A program made the position numbers and the translations under genes. A stretch of DNA of 64,000 bases, from positions 33,707,928 through 33,771,927 of the forward strand of contig NC_056042.1 of NCBI RefSeq assembly GCF_004379255.2, given 5' to 3'. Positions within the stretch are counted from its first letter, which is position 1. Every line of letters begins with the position of its first letter. Positions 23,091 to 33,359 of this stretch are shown piece after piece. The notes beneath the pieces are model-generated. The model ran no database searches. It saw only the letters and a program-made list of their open reading frames with translations, and was not told the DNA's origin. Source of the DNA: Salvia splendens (taxonomy: Eukaryota > Streptophyta > Magnoliopsida > Lamiales > Lamiaceae).

Positions 23091-23466
23091 GGACAAGGTG
23101 GATTTCAACCGGGGGAGAGTTGATAGGGTCCTCGAGCATCTAAATAACGCTCAAGATCACGTCCAAATCTCTCTCAATCCCCAACTTATCTTTTAATAGT
23201 TTTTTTATTTGATTTTGCATATCTTTTGTAATCTTTTCATTTAATTATTTTGCTTGCTTAGCAAGGTATGTTTAGGGTTTAGAATTCTATAAATTATAGA
23301 ATTCTCTAGTATTTTGAATCATTGAGAAATAAAGTTAATTATGTGCTCTCATTCTTGGTTCTGGCGGAAATCGCCCCCTAGCACCTCAACTAGGATTTAT
23401 TTTGTTCTTCGTAATCGTTTGAGTGCTCTATTGCTGATCGATAGGATACAAAATCCTATCATAGTA

Positions 23467-24111
23467 GTACTTTATTTTTCAGTTATTGGACCCAATGTTT
23501 GAATTCATGTATATTCTTCCATAGCAGAATCACGATTCTTAGTTTATATGAAAACTTAAATTATCTAAGTTCTTGTAGACTATAAACAGTTGAAGTAACA
23601 TTGGAATTAGCAATTAGGGGTACATTTATGATGATATCCAAGGAGTAACATTGGAATTTAATTATATTTATATTAAAATAAAACCCAAAAAATATTTTTG
23701 TTGATAATGTTCATGTCTAATTTGTAGCCAGTGAATTATGATCTTTATTTATGGGAGCATGCATGCATGCATTGAGTCACTTATCAATCATTTGTGGGGT
23801 TCCATAGTAACATAGTCAAACCATACCAACATATTGTGCACCTACCATAATTCATGTGAATTGTCCTCACTTGTTACACTTTTATTAGGCCCAATAATTC
23901 AAAAAATTTGGAGGCCTATGTTAGGTTACATGTTCCTATAATCTTTGACTTTGTGCACTCATTTAGTAGATAGACCAAGTGTCTCACATTTCTTTTGTCT
24001 TCTCTACTCCACATTACTAATTATATATTGTCGTATCAATGGCGTGTTCATAGGAGTGTTAATACTATCGGTTAATTAACATTATAGCTGAGCCGAACAA
24101 CGAATCAGAAA
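23467..24111. other. Intergenic, no gene seen
   Basis: AT-rich DNA following the TR-GAG element. Nothing resembling an exon, tRNA or transposon end was found. Confidence 0.6.
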
Positions 24112-24372
24112 TACTCTCTCCATTCCGCAGTAATAGAGATATTTCATTTTGAGCACTCGTTTTGAAAAAATGATAATAAATGGTTAAAGTAGAGAAATAG
24201 TAAAGTAAGATAGAGAATAGTATAGAGAAGAGTAGAGAATAGTGTAGATAAGAGTATTATCTACCCTATTATCTATCTTACTTTACTATTCCTCTTCTTT
24301 AACCATTTATTATCATTTTTCAAAACGAATACTCAAAATGAAATGCATCTATTACTGTGAAACGGAGGGAGT
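24112..24372. mobile_element. Stowaway-like MITE (hairpin)
   Basis: A ~260-bp element whose ends fold back: TACTCTCTCCATTCCGCAG and following ATTTCATTTTGAG on the left pair with CTCAAAATGAAAT and GTGAAACGGAGGGAGTG on the right. Pairing continues through AATGATAATAAATGGTTAAAG and its complement. The ends carry the CTCCxTCCGT-like signature of Stowaway elements. It has no ORF. Confidence 0.8.
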
Positions 24373-25136
24373 GTGACTTAATTGTGATCAGTTAATCCAC
24401 TCATCAATAGGTTAATGGACTAACTGTTTTAACTGACAAATTGTTCATTACGATTAAAAACCAAAAATTTATGAAGAGTTAGAAACAATTTTAAAAATTA
24501 AATTAAAATGAATACTACTATACTCTAATCCCACACGTTTATATGTTTGTATTAGGAGCATTAAAAGCAGCCACCCGACCACCACCATCCCTAGAGAATA
24601 AGTTGTACTAGTACTACTAGTAGTAAATAATAGTCCATGTCAACAAAGAGTCACACTTTTTCGTCGGTAACAAACTTACAATAATTTATTAAGGGTCTAC
24701 GAAGACTATTGTTTATCATCACTAAAGAAAATGATGAGCTTTTAGAAAAATTTTTGCTATTCGCTATAACTGATAACCTATCGATTAAAATAAAAATTAA
24801 ATCTAAAACAAGTTAGTGTTTCATAACATAAATGATTCTATTATAAATTGAGCTTTTCTGAATACGTGAATCTGTTTCCATTTTATAAATGCATACTTGC
24901 ACAGATAAGATCACAATTGTAAAGTTGAGTTAATTTTTTTTCCAAGTTCCATCCAAAGTCCAAAAGAGGACACCCCTTTGTAATTCTTTTGTAATGAAGT
25001 AGTACTATTAGAAGATTATAGTAAAATTTATTTCTCAACAAACACCTACTTAGCATAATGATATCTCACAACTTTCACTTTAAATTTTACTACTCCATAT
25101 CACCGTTTTATTCGACACATATCACTTTAAATTTAA
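24373..25136. other. Intergenic, no gene seen
   Basis: AT-rich sequence between two transposons, with only short ORFs and no recognisable signal. Confidence 0.6.
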
Positions 25137-25494
25137 GGGTGTCCACTATAAGGTGGACACGCCCAATAGCCCCGCCCCAGTTTTTTGTCCATAGCCCCAA
25201 TTTTTTATCCATAGCCCCAAAATTCTATTTCCGCCACTATAGTGGACAACTCCAATAGCCCCGAAATTTTATAATCAACTTTCATTTTATAATATATCAA
25301 GTAATTATTAACAAATTTATCGGGCTCTAATTAGTGGATTAAGAAAGGCCGACTATACGAATTAAAAATAAAAATAAAAATAAAATAAAATAAAAATAAA
25401 ATACAAATACAATACAAATTAAAATTAAAATTACACACTAAATTAAAATTAAAATCACACACTACATTGAATCTAGTACAAATCACTACCAAGT

Positions 25495-26799
25495 TTACAC
25501 AACGCCACTACCTCCCCTACGTGCCCATACTTCTTCAATCAAATCGGCCTGCAGTGTGTTATGTGATGTGGTCCTGCGCATATCAGCGAAGCGTTGGATC
25601 AAATATTCATTGCTCCGTGGTACGCCCATCTGGATCGGCGCGGAGGCGACACCGTGACTTGTACTTGCACCCTCTTCCGGCGCCCATCGCTCTGCCGCAA
25701 ATCCTTCATCTTCTATTATCATATTATGCAATATGATACAGGCTAACATAATATTCGCGACATCATCTTCGTGCCAAACTCGTGCCGGACACCGTATAAT
25801 AGCCCACCGCGATTGGAGGACACCAAAAGCCCGCTCAACGTCCTTCCTAGCACTCTCTTGTTTGCGCGCAAAATATTGTTTCTTCGGTCCTACCGGTTGG
25901 CGGACAGTCTTCACGAATACGGGCCACCGCGGATATATTCCATCTGCCAAATAGTAGCCCCTACTATACTGCGTACCGTTGGCTACGAAGCTGATTTCTG
26001 GCCCCTCCCCCCGGCACTCCTCGTTGAAGAGAGGCGACGACTGAAGAACATTGATGTCGTTGTTCGAACCTGCCACGCCGAAATACGCATGCCAGATCTT
26101 CAGACGGTAGTCTGCCACGGCTTCCAGTATCATCGTTGGATGTTTGCTTTTGAATCCAGTAGTGAACTGGCCTTTCCATGCCACAGGGCAGTTCCTCCAC
26201 TCCCAATGCATGCAATCGATGCTTCCTAACATTCCGGGGAAGCCGTGCACCGACCCGTGCATATCAAGTAGGCGCTGACACTCATCCGGGTTGGGCTTCC
26301 GTAGAAACTCCCCACCGAAAATTTCTCGGATCCCCTTACAGAACTGCCTAAGCACCGTGAGGCTAGTCGTCTCACCCATCTGTAGGTATTCATCGAACAT
26401 GTCCGCTGGTCCAGCGTAGGCAAGCTGTCGGATTGCAGCGGTGCACTTTTGTTGTGTGGACAGCCCGATCCGGCCAGATGCATCACGCCGGAGGGTGAAG
26501 CACCGGTAACGCTCCGCCAAATTCGTCGCTATATAGTTGAACAGCCGCTGCGACATCCTGAATCTCCGGCGGAATATCTCGGGTGGATAACGGGGGTTAT
26601 CCACGAAGTAATCATACATTAAACGTTGGTGAGCACCGACGTGGTCTCGTGGGATTGTCCGCCGATGAGTAATGGTGCGAGGGATCGGATCCTCCGCATC
26701 CTCCGCCTCCTCCGTCAAACGGGCCGCTACATCCTGTTGCACCTGTTGAATCAGAGCATTCCAGTTGTCTCTCCACAAATTGTTCATTTTCGACCCCAA
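25495..26799 (-). CDS. PIF/Harbinger transposase (ALP1-like, DDE nuclease)
   Basis: 434 aa starting MGSKMNNLWRDNW. An N-terminal helix-rich DNA-binding part (RRRFRMSQRLFNYIATNL, then GLSTQQKCTAAIRQLAY) precedes the nuclease. The catalytic triad is visible: Asp in GMLGSIDCMHWEW, Asp in GYYLADGIYPRWP, and Glu in ARKDVERAFGVLQSRW. It also has CIILHNMIIEDE, typical of the family and of domesticated relatives such as ALP1. There is no premature stop. A TATA box lies upstream at 26869-26876. The inverted repeats around the gene show it belongs to a transposon rather than being a domesticated host gene. Confidence 0.93.
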   Translation of the reverse strand: MGSKMNNLWRDNWNALIQQVQQDVAARLTEEAEDAEDPIPRTITHRRTIPRDHVGAHQRLMYDYFVDNPRYPPEIFRRRFRMSQRLFNYIATNLAERYRCFTLRRDASGRIGLSTQQKCTAAIRQLAYAGPADMFDEYLQMGETTSLTVLRQFCKGIREIFGGEFLRKPNPDECQRLLDMHGSVHGFPGMLGSIDCMHWEWRNCPVAWKGQFTTGFKSKHPTMILEAVADYRLKIWHAYFGVAGSNNDINVLQSSPLFNEECRGEGPEISFVANGTQYSRGYYLADGIYPRWPVFVKTVRQPVGPKKQYFARKQESARKDVERAFGVLQSRWAIIRCPARVWHEDDVANIMLACIILHNMIIEDEGFAAERWAPEEGASTSHGVASAPIQMGVPRSNEYLIQRFADMRRTTSHNTLQADLIEEVWARRGGSGVV

Positions 26800-26868
26800 A
26801 TTGTAGTGAGAGAAATTTGTATAGATGTTGTGTTTGAATGGTGTGAAAATAATGAATGGAGTGTGGTG

Positions 26869-26876
26869 TATTTATA
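26869..26876 (-). promoter_or_regulatory. TATA box of the transposase gene
   Basis: TATAAATA on the minus strand, 70 bases upstream of the transposase ATG, in the context CACCTATAAATACACC. Confidence 0.6.
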
Positions 26877-27154
26877 GGTGAATTGAAATGTAAAAAAAAA
26901 AAAAAAAAAAAATTCGCGCCGAATAGCCGCGGCTTCTTCCTCGTTACACTATAGGCGCCGCGCCTATAGGCGCGGCTATAGCTCCATCGCCGCGTCCTCG
27001 CCCCGCACGCGGCTATCCCGCGTCCGCCGCCTCCCTCCCCCCTCTCCGCGTCCACCTCCGGGGCGGACAACTCCGCCACTATAAGGCGCCCCACTTCCGC
27101 CCCGCTTCCGCCCCAAACGCGGCTATAGCCGCGGGCGTGTTATAGTGGATGCTC

Positions 27155-27505
27155 TTAGGAGTACTATTTAATTCGACACATATCACCGTTTTATTATTAC
27201 AATTTTTTTATGGATAAACAACTTCAGTTAATCTAGGCTATTGATAAAGTATAAAAATTGTGAAACTATAGGCTATGTATATGGAAGAGAGAATGATCCC
27301 ATCCTAAAAATGTGATATCTAATATTTAAAGTCTCTCTCTGTTTGAATGCAAATAAAATGCAAATGAAAATTTCTACAATTGTGACAAGAACCTAACAAA
27401 ATTTGAGTTGATGGATGGAACCTAAAGTGAAAGTAAATAGGATGGATAATTACCGGTCAAAATCAAACTAAAACTCGAAATTGATTGATTTCTAGTTCAT
27501 AGCAT
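27155..27505. other. Intergenic, no gene seen
   Basis: About 350 bases of AT-rich DNA between the Harbinger element and the next element. No ORF or signal of interest. Confidence 0.6.
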
Positions 27506-27510
27506 TATTA

Positions 27511-28325
27511 TGTTAGGGACTCAATTCCCATATCGGTTGTGAGAACAATTGATTCGGTTGTGAGTTCTCCTGTTTGGTCTATATTGATACAGATCAAACA
27601 AGAGAACGCTCAATTTCCACATCGGTTGTGAGAATAACTGATTCGGTTCCCACATCGGTTGTGAGAACAACTGATTCGGCTGTGAGTTCTCCTGTTTGGT
27701 CTGTATTGATACAGATCAAACAGGGGAACTCATCCCAAAAGACTAATCTGTTAGGAGAGAGAGCTCATTTAGTCTATATACCCATAACATTCGACCCTCC
27801 TTTAAGGGCCAACGTCCTAGTTAGTCACGGCTGGTTCTTTGCCAGGCCACCACTCCGAGTTCTCGTTGGTCACGGCGGATTCTATGTCCAGCCACCACTC
27901 CGTAGGTCACCACTCCGAGCGGTCCCAAATGCACTCTTTGGTTCCCACATCGGTTGTGAGTTCTCCTGTTAAGTCTGTATTGATACAGATCAAACATGGG
28001 AACTCATCCCAAAAGACTAGCCTGTTAGGAGAGAGAGCACATTTAGTCTATATACCTATAATATTCGACCCTCCTTTAAGGGCCAACGTCCTCGTTGGTC
28101 ACGACTGGTTTTTGCCAGGCCACCACTCCGAGTTCTCGTTGGTCACGGCGGACTCCGTGGGTCACCACTCCGAGTGGTTTGGGCTCTCAATGAAAACACC
28201 AATTGATACAGACCAAACAGGAGAATTCATCCCAAAAGACTAGCCTGTTAGGAGAGAGAGCTCATTTAGTCTATATACCCACGTAAGTTGTTCTCACCAT
28301 CGATGTGGGAACTGAGTCCGTAACA
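27511..28325. mobile_element. 815-bp element with TG...CA ends and internal repeats (solo LTR or non-autonomous)
   Basis: Starts TGTTAGGGACTCAATTCCC and ends GGGAACTGAGTCCGTAACA, flanked by TATTA on both sides (27506-27510, 28326-28330). The two ends are inverted repeats of about 40 bp, including GTGAGAACAA/TTGTTCTCAC. Inside, a block with GATACAGATCAAACA, CATCCCAAAAGACTA and GGAGAGAGAGC recurs at about 27708, 27980 and 28205. The 5-bp target and TG...CA suggest an LTR; the long inverted ends suggest a DNA element. There is no coding sequence. Confidence 0.6.
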
Positions 28326-28330
28326 TATTA

Positions 28331-28719
28331 CATTTTCAATCTTCAAATGAGAGATCACCAAACTATATGCAGCAAACAAGATCATTTATCACAATTTCAT
28401 CATCAAATTGTACATGGAAATGATGGATTATCTTCGATATGAAGTTTATGCTCTTGTAACTGCAGAAAATCGTAAACAGTAAATTCTTCAAAAATTGAAA
28501 CGGATTGATTAATCAAACTTCCAATTTTTCGCAGCAAAAAGCCAATCATCTGTATATACGTATTCGCTTACGACACGCTGCAATTCCAATTATTTTATCT
28601 GGAATTGCAGAAGAAATGAATTCGCTCACGTTTGCGGAAGGGAAAGTCGAATTGCACACTTCTCCTCAGCTAATAAGAAGACATAGAGAGTGAGAGAGAA
28701 AGAGCAATCAAATCAATCG
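28331..28719. other. Promoter/5' leader region of the nitronate monooxygenase gene
   Basis: About 390 bases upstream of the ATG. The last part (GAGAGTGAGAGAGAAAGAGCAATC) is GA-rich, as in many plant 5' leaders. No clear TATA box was singled out. Confidence 0.45.
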
Positions 28720-31103
28720 ATGGGGTGGAGAGGAGTGCTTGGATTTGAGTATGGCATAGTTCAGGCGCCATTAGGGCCTGACATCTCTGGTCCAGAGCTC
28801 GTTGCAGCCGTCGCTAACGCCGGCTGTCTTGGTTTTCTCAGAATTCCTGATTGGGTAATCCTTCTTCTTCTTTTGTACTCCATTTGAATAATTGAATTCG
28901 ATTAATTTGATTCTGTGCAGTTATATGATTCAATTTTGGTTTGGATTTCCCCCTTTAGGTTTTACTCGAAAAATCTTCGATTCTGAAATACCTCATAGTT
29001 TATGTTGAATTATCTGTCTTCTTCCTTCGATTATACTGAGATGAACTTTTTTTCCACCTTATAATCTGAGATTCCTCGAATTGTATGATGATATTAGCTG
29101 GTTTTCTCCATTTGCGCAAACAGGAAGCTCCAGATTATGTGAGGGAGCTGATAAGGAAAACTAGGGCTTTGACTGATAAGCCATTTGGGATTGCTGTGGT
29201 TCTTGCCTTTCCTCATGAAGAGAACATAAAGGTCATACTGGAGGAGAAGGTTGCAGTTCTGCAGGTCTATTGGGGCGAATGCTCCCGGGATCTTGTACTC
29301 CGGGCTCATCAAAATGGCGTCAAGATTATACCTCAAGTGCGTATTTGAGCTTACTTTCGTGCTGTATTGATCTAATCGTTCGTTTATGTAATTGTGGCAT
29401 CTCTAGGATTTTTGGTATGCACGTATTGATTCTGTTTCGATCATGATTGTTTAAAGGATTATTAAGACTGGGGTAGGCTGTTACTGCAGTTGTTTGTCAA
29501 ATTTGTATAATTAGGATATCAATCATGGCTGTATGTACCTTCATTTCGCCGATGAGGTCAGAAGTTCAAGTGTTCTTACTGAATTTCATGTAGGTTGGGA
29601 GCTTCGAAGGGGCAGAGAAAGCAGTGAATGTGGGTGTTGATGGGATCATGGTTCAAGGGCGTGAAGCTGGGGGGCATGTCATTGGTCAGGTATTAATGCT
29701 CTTCTCTTCATATGGGGCGCACTTCTCGTTTATTGAATATTTTAGACCTTCCAAGACGACTCTGAGCAAGGTTTATATTCGAGAGCTCATGGTGCTAGAC
29801 TGCTAGTGAACTATTACCTGTGAATAATGGCTTAATTAGATCAATCAAACACAAATATATTCGATTTTAGGATGGTTATTGTTATTCTATCAAAGGCATA
29901 TGCTCCTTAGCTAGCCTATATGCAGAAAAGATGTATTCCAACATTATCATAGCTAGTAAGTGCTCTCTCGTTCCTTTTCTTGATACAGCTGTTTGTTTAA
30001 GTTTTGACATAATTAGCATTTGATTTTATGTCCTATCCAGCCTTCCCATTACTGTGATTCATGATTCAGTAATTGTTTTGGAAAGAACTTCCGTTCGAGT
30101 ATATTATTTCTTGTCTAAATTTGTATTTGCCCAACATGTACCAGAAATCAGCTTAAAAAATATATTGTGGCCTGTCTAGGATAGTTAATCTTGACACTAG
30201 TGAGGTTGTTTATTAACGTTGTGCCTTTCTTTTCGTTCATCTTAAATTGTTAGCTAAATCTTTTCCCGAATTAGGACTAATCTTATGCTTAAAATGTAGG
30301 ACGGGTTAATCGCTTTATTGCCAAGGGTAGTTGATCTTGTCCGTGGATGTGACATCTCGGTGATTGCTGCTGGAGGGATCGTGGACGAGCGTGGTTATGT
30401 AGCTGCTCTTGCATTGGGAGCGCATGGTGTTGCACTGGGAACTAGGTTTGAACTGCAATTCGTTCTGATTACTTTATGATTCCATTCAGTTACAGAATTT
30501 GTGATGAGATTAATTTTCAACATTCGAAGAAGTTACAAGATAAACATATCACAGGTTCCTGGCAACGGAAGAGAGCTTTGCTCATCCTATCTACAAACGA
30601 AAGCTGGTCGAGCTGCAAGAAACTGAGTACACTGATGTTTTTGGTCGTGCAAGATGGCCCGATGCACCTCACCGTGTCCTAATAGATCCTTCATTCGTGG
30701 ACTGGAGGAACTTTCCGAGTGACCAGAACGAGAGCAATCAGCCAATCATCGGTCGTTCACTCATACATGGGGTGGTAAGTGTTTATTTCTTGTTTCATCA
30801 AAATCCAACTAGCCAGAATTTTTTGAGGGTTTTGATATTCTTGATAAGTGATCCTAATGTTAAGTATGATCCTAATGTTAAGTACCTTGACCATTGATGT
30901 TTTTTTTCTCACAGGAAAAAGAGATCCATCGGTTTGCTGGTACGGTCCCAAATGCAACGACAACGGGTGATATCGAAAGCATGGTAATGTACGCCGGGGA
31001 AGGTGTCGGCCTCATCAAGGAGATTATACCGGCGAGTCAAGTTATCGAGAGACTTGTTAAAGGTGCTCAAGTTCTTATTCAGAATGAATTTCCCTCAGAA
31101 TAA
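28720..31103 (+). CDS. Nitronate monooxygenase / 2-nitropropane dioxygenase-like protein, 6 exons
   Basis: FMN-dependent TIM-barrel enzyme of the 2-nitropropane dioxygenase family, which oxidises alkyl nitronates; the plant substrate is not established. Exons 28720-28854, 29124-29336, 29594-29689, 30300-30445, 30555-30774 and 30915-31103 join in phase to 332 aa. N-terminal FEYGIVQAPLGPDISGPELV and VANAGCLGFL are the family opening. GIMVQGREAGGHVIGQ and VIAAGGIVDERG are the flavin-phosphate-binding Gly motifs, and GAHGVALGTRFLATEES follows. The exon 4 donor (AG|GTTTGA) is weak, yet the R codon it splits is restored at exon 5. The gene lies between transposon-rich DNA and the first UGT85. Its likely Arabidopsis counterpart adjoins EXL2 and metacaspase 3. 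Confidence 0.92.
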
Positions 31104-31255
31104 GGTTTTGGGGAACTAAATCAAGCATAAGATGGAATGTAATTATCTAATAAGTGAGATGAAACATGGCAATGCTTCTAAGTTCATGTTTTATTACTAT
31201 GCATATGTCCTTTGAAGTTTGACATGGTTATGACTTGTGAAGTCTTTAGTTTAGT

Positions 31256-33161
31256 TTACAAATTAGTATTCTTCTTAAGAAGAATCTCATTGACTAGCAA
31301 ATCCATGTTAAGACAAGAAGATCCACCAGGTTGAGCAGCAGCTCGAATCTTATCCCTCCATTCTTCTGCTCTCAACCTCTTCCCCTTCCCCTTCTCCTCC
31401 TCCATCACTTCTCTCACTAGCTCTGCCACTCTCTCTCTCCTCACCTCCCCCTCGATCTCGACCCCCACCTCCCAGTTCCGGCATAGGTACCGGCAGTTTG
31501 TCTGCTGCTCCGCGAAGAAAGGCCAGCAGATCATCGGCAGCCCCTCCGCAAGTCCTTCAATAGTCGAGTTCCATCCGCAGTGCGTCAGAAACCCTCCCAG
31601 TGACGGGTGCCCCAGCACCCTCTCCTGGGCGCACCATTCCACCATCATCGCCCTCCCCGCAACTTCCTGCAGGAAGTTGCGGGGCAGGATCGCGGATTCC
31701 CCGCTGACCAAATCCGGCCTAATCACCCACAGAAAGTGGCTCCCGCTTTCTGCAAGGCCCCACGCGAACTCCAGCAGCTGCGCGGTCGAGACCACCGTGA
31801 TGCTGCCGAAGTTCACGAAGAGGACCGAGCGCGGGGCCCTCTGGTCCAGCCATGGAAGGCAGGCGTCGTCTTCCTTCCAGAGGCTGGACCCGATCGCCTG
31901 GAGCTGTGGATCTTCGATGGCTCGCTCGAGCAAGTGGAGAGGGCCAATTGATAGAACTTTCTCGAATCTCTGGCGTTGGGCGTCGAGGACTTCCTTTTCT
32001 AGTCCTTCGCATGTGTTGAGTATCACCGCGGTGGCCCGGGCCGCGTTTTTGGTCTGTATGAGGTTGTAGTTGATCAGGACGTCGTCGGGATCAGTGGTTC
32101 GTACGAAGCTCGTGAAGTCCCGCAGCCGCATGTTCCGGAACCCTGGCACCCAGTCTATCTCCGTCGCCTCCAGATACCCGTTGCTTATCTGACATTCATC
32201 TGTATTAACCATTGTCCTCGTTTAGTCTATGTTATCAATATAAAAATAGTAGCCAAATTTTGAATTAGTATAAATTTTAGCCAAAATATACAAGTATCAT
32301 TCGAGATTTAAAGTCTCCGAAATAAACAAGTTGAACATTCTAGCAAAGTAGTAATTTATTTCGCTCAATCGTTCAATTCACACTTATTACCCGAAACTTG
32401 GAAAATTACCATGTGTTACAAATTACCTAAAAAATCATTATTCAATTTAATAGATATTGATATTTTTCACATCTAAGTTGTTCTACATAAAAAACATGAA
32501 ATAAAATTTATATCAACTAGTAAAATACTCCCTAAGGAGTCACTTCTTAGTGTTATGTTGGTCTTACTTCAATTAATAGGCCTAATTAGCTATATGTGAA
32601 ATATTAATAAATAAGACTGTATGTAGCCTGGTAAAATCCAACGAATCACAAAAAAGAATAAAAACCTTTGAGTGGGAATATCCCTCTCTCAATGAGTCCA
32701 CGAACATGACTATGCGCCCAAAACCCACAAGCGCTGGTGGTGAAGAAGTATATCGCCGGGATCCCAAGCCGCTCGGCCGCGTCGAGGGTGAAGCTCATGT
32801 GGCCGTCAGTGACGATGCACGTGACCCGAGGGCAGTCGCGGGAGCCGTCGTTGAGAGCCTCGATGAGGTCCAAGAAGGGAGGCAGGCCGTTCTTCAAGAG
32901 GGATTCGCAGAGCTCGGCAATGTCCTGGGTCGCGTCCTTGTCCGAGGGGGGGAGGCCGTCCGGGATGGCAGCAAAGCGGAAGTCCGGGAGGCCGGCCAGG
33001 GATGCGGGACCACGGGAGCGGAGGAGGCGGTTGTGGTTGAAGTCGGAGTTGACGAAGGTGACGAAGAAGCCGCGGGAGTGGAGGAGCTTGGCGAGCTTGA
33101 GGAGGGGGTTGAGGTGGCCTTGCGCCGGGTATGGGATCACCACGGCGTGAGGGCGTTGCAT
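31256..33161 (-). CDS. UDP-glucosyltransferase, UGT85 family (copy 1), 2 exons
   Basis: Family-1 glycosyltransferase that moves glucose from UDP-glucose onto small hydrophobic acceptors; UGT85 members act on iridoids, cyanohydrins and terpenols, but the substrate here cannot be read from sequence. Exon 1 is 33161-32666 and exon 2 is 32199-31256, giving 479 aa. The catalytic His is in IPYPAQGHLNP (His16) and the Asp partner in CIVTDGHMSF. The PSPG box runs from WCAQERVLGHP through HCGWNSTIEGL to FFAEQQ, and its last Gln favours UDP-glucose. The single 466-bp intron follows GIFPLK, the position usual for UGT85 genes. A solo LTR lies 198 bp upstream. Copy 2 is 5.7 kb away in the opposite direction. 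Confidence 0.94.
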
Positions 33162-33359
33162 TTTGCTAGATATCTTCCTCCTCCTCCATGTAATGTTTGA
33201 TATCTATACTTCGTGTATAAGATTAATTTGTCATGACTATTTTGCCCTTGTACCAATTTCAAAACTCCGACCCATAGAAATAGACCCTTTAGGGTTTACA
33301 CGAATTTTAATACGTAATTGGTAAAGTATGAGAGAAGGAGAAAAAGTAATTGAAATTTG

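Larger units (their letters stand above)
21433..23461 (+). mobile_element. Non-autonomous gag-only LTR retrotransposon (TR-GAG type)
   Basis: A 2029-bp element with direct terminal repeats 21433-21761 (329 bp) and 23121-23461 (341 bp), both starting TGATA and ending CCTATCA. It is flanked by the target duplication TAGTA (21428-21432, 23462-23466). The two LTRs share long stretches such as CGTCCAAATCTCTCTCAATC, but differ by indels, so the insertion is old. A purine tract GGGGGAGAGT precedes the 3' LTR. The interior encodes a degenerate Ty3/gypsy-like gag and no protease, reverse transcriptase or integrase. This is the structure described for plant TR-GAG elements, which depend on enzymes supplied by another element. 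Confidence 0.85.
25137..27154 (-). mobile_element. PIF/Harbinger DNA transposon with intact transposase
   Basis: A 2018-bp element with terminal inverted repeats GGGTGTCCACTATAAG (left) and, on the opposite strand, GAGCATCCACTATAACACG (right). The flanks are TAA and TTA, consistent with the TWA target of this superfamily. The single long ORF encodes a DDE_4-type transposase. The left subterminal region repeats TATAGTGGACA- and ATAGCCCC-type motifs, and the right end is rich in GCGGCTATA, which are likely transposase-binding repeats. No Myb/SANT-type second protein was found, so full autonomy is uncertain. Confidence 0.85.

Noticed and set aside
32706..33200. Plus-strand ORFs opposite UGT85 copy 1 exon 1 and minus-strand ORFs opposite copy 2
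   Set aside because: Shadows of GC-rich UGT exons with strong third-position bias.
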